Shown here: positions 63,824 through 64,000 of the stretch, piece by piece
Layout of the letters: the number at the start of each line of letters is the position of its first letter
Numbering within the stretch: the first letter of the stretch is position 1
From: an uncultured Verrucomicrobia subdivision 3 bacterium
GTDB lineage: Bacteria; Verrucomicrobiota; Verrucomicrobiia; Limisphaerales; UBA11358
DNA: 64,000 bases
Assembly: GCA_903850425.1 (NCBI GenBank)
Contig: CAINLR010000074.1
Span: 37,981 to 101,980 of the forward strand
Reading direction: 5' to 3'
Notes under the pieces: model-generated
Databases searched by the model: none
The model's input: the letters and a program-made list of their open reading frames with translations, nothing else
Told to the model about the DNA's origin: nothing
Position numbers and translations under genes: made by a program

Positions 63824-64000
63824 CAGCACAACGCGAGTGTGCGCCGCGCCATCGCCGCTGGCGCGGACATCGTCGGCACGAATTGCGGCACCGCATTGAG
63901 CCTCGATGATTACGTCGCGCTGGCGCAGCAACTCGTTGCGGCGGCTGGCAAGGTGCCGGTGATTGTGCAGCCGAACGCCGGTTCGCCACACACGGAAAAC
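63824..64000 (+). pseudogene. Homocysteine S-methyltransferase / methionine synthase fragment (runs off edge)
   Basis: In a different frame from the PurU piece: QHNASVRRAIAAGADIVGTN, CGTALSLDDYVALAQQLVAA and GKVPVIVQPNAGSPHTEN. GxNCG and QPNAG are zinc-binding and barrel motifs of homocysteine methyltransferases (MetH N-terminal module, BhmT/MmuM). The first ~200 residues expected upstream are missing, replaced by the PurU fragment. The open frame continues past the window edge. The adjacent corrinoid gene makes functional sense as a partner of an intact copy. Confidence 0.7.

Overview
The window looks like a chromosomal segment of a GC-rich member of the Verrucomicrobiota, probably Pedosphaera/Limisphaerales-like. 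I infer this from a housekeeping block (dnaX-ybaB-recR, secA with a long internal insertion and a C-terminal zinc motif), a GspG/DUF1559-like prepilin, very large secreted beta-rich proteins, and several kinds of short palindromic intergenic repeat that I recall from that group. No tRNA, rRNA, CRISPR array, intact insertion sequence or origin was recognised.

Layout. (1) 1-19,150, mostly core genes: the N-terminal part of a prolyl oligopeptidase (cut by the left edge), dnaX-ybaB-recR, a HAD phosphatase convergent with a photolyase, a D-cysteine desulfhydrase/ACC deaminase-like enzyme coupled to a small conserved protein, a heparinase II/III-like protein, a roughly 1-kb nest of repeats, secA with a clear terminator, an orphan histidine-kinase DHp domain, an L,D-transpeptidase, a cytidylate-kinase-like protein, a class IV aminotransferase, and small TPR, thioredoxin-fold and lipoprotein genes. 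(2) 19,153-40,783, a pectin-degradation locus: seven minus-strand genes transcribed right to left (GH3, CE12-CE8 fusion, PL1-like lyase, CE12-GH28 fusion, GH28, hexuronate-type MFS transporter, GH43) with short gaps or 4-bp ATGA overlaps. Upstream of them lie a prepilin and a 1.36-kilo-residue autotransporter-repeat protein. A divergent XylR-type regulator lies beyond, and a matching 20-bp motif sits in front of both the prepilin and the regulator. (3) 41,051-62,528, a VgrG/PAAR effector island of about 21 kb: two VgrG spikes, a PAAR-PKD protein with an unrecognised C-terminus, three paralogous LysM/peptidoglycan-binding adaptors each preceding a candidate effector (an LCAT-like lipase with a DUF1795/Eag-like chaperone, a 1,186-residue orphan, a metzincin protease), two paralogous candidate immunity proteins of which one is a lipoprotein, a DUF6931-like protein, and on the opposite strand a PAAR protein next to a SAM methyltransferase. 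No sheath, baseplate, membrane-complex or ClpV genes are present, so the spikes must use an apparatus encoded elsewhere, or the locus is incomplete. (4) 62,763-64,000: a corrinoid (B12-binding) protein, then a broken right edge where a PurU N-terminal fragment runs out of frame into the C-terminal part of a homocysteine methyltransferase.

How the parts fit. The pectin locus is a coherent pathway. Methyl and acetyl esters would be removed by CE8 and CE12, the backbone cut by PL1 and GH28, side chains trimmed by GH43 and GH3, and uronates imported by the MFS carrier under XylR-like control. The VgrG island reads as a set of antibacterial cargo modules with envelope-targeting activities (lipase, metalloprotease, peptidoglycan-binding adaptors). 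It is the most likely place in the window for undescribed biology. All family assignments are by reading motifs; no database search was run.
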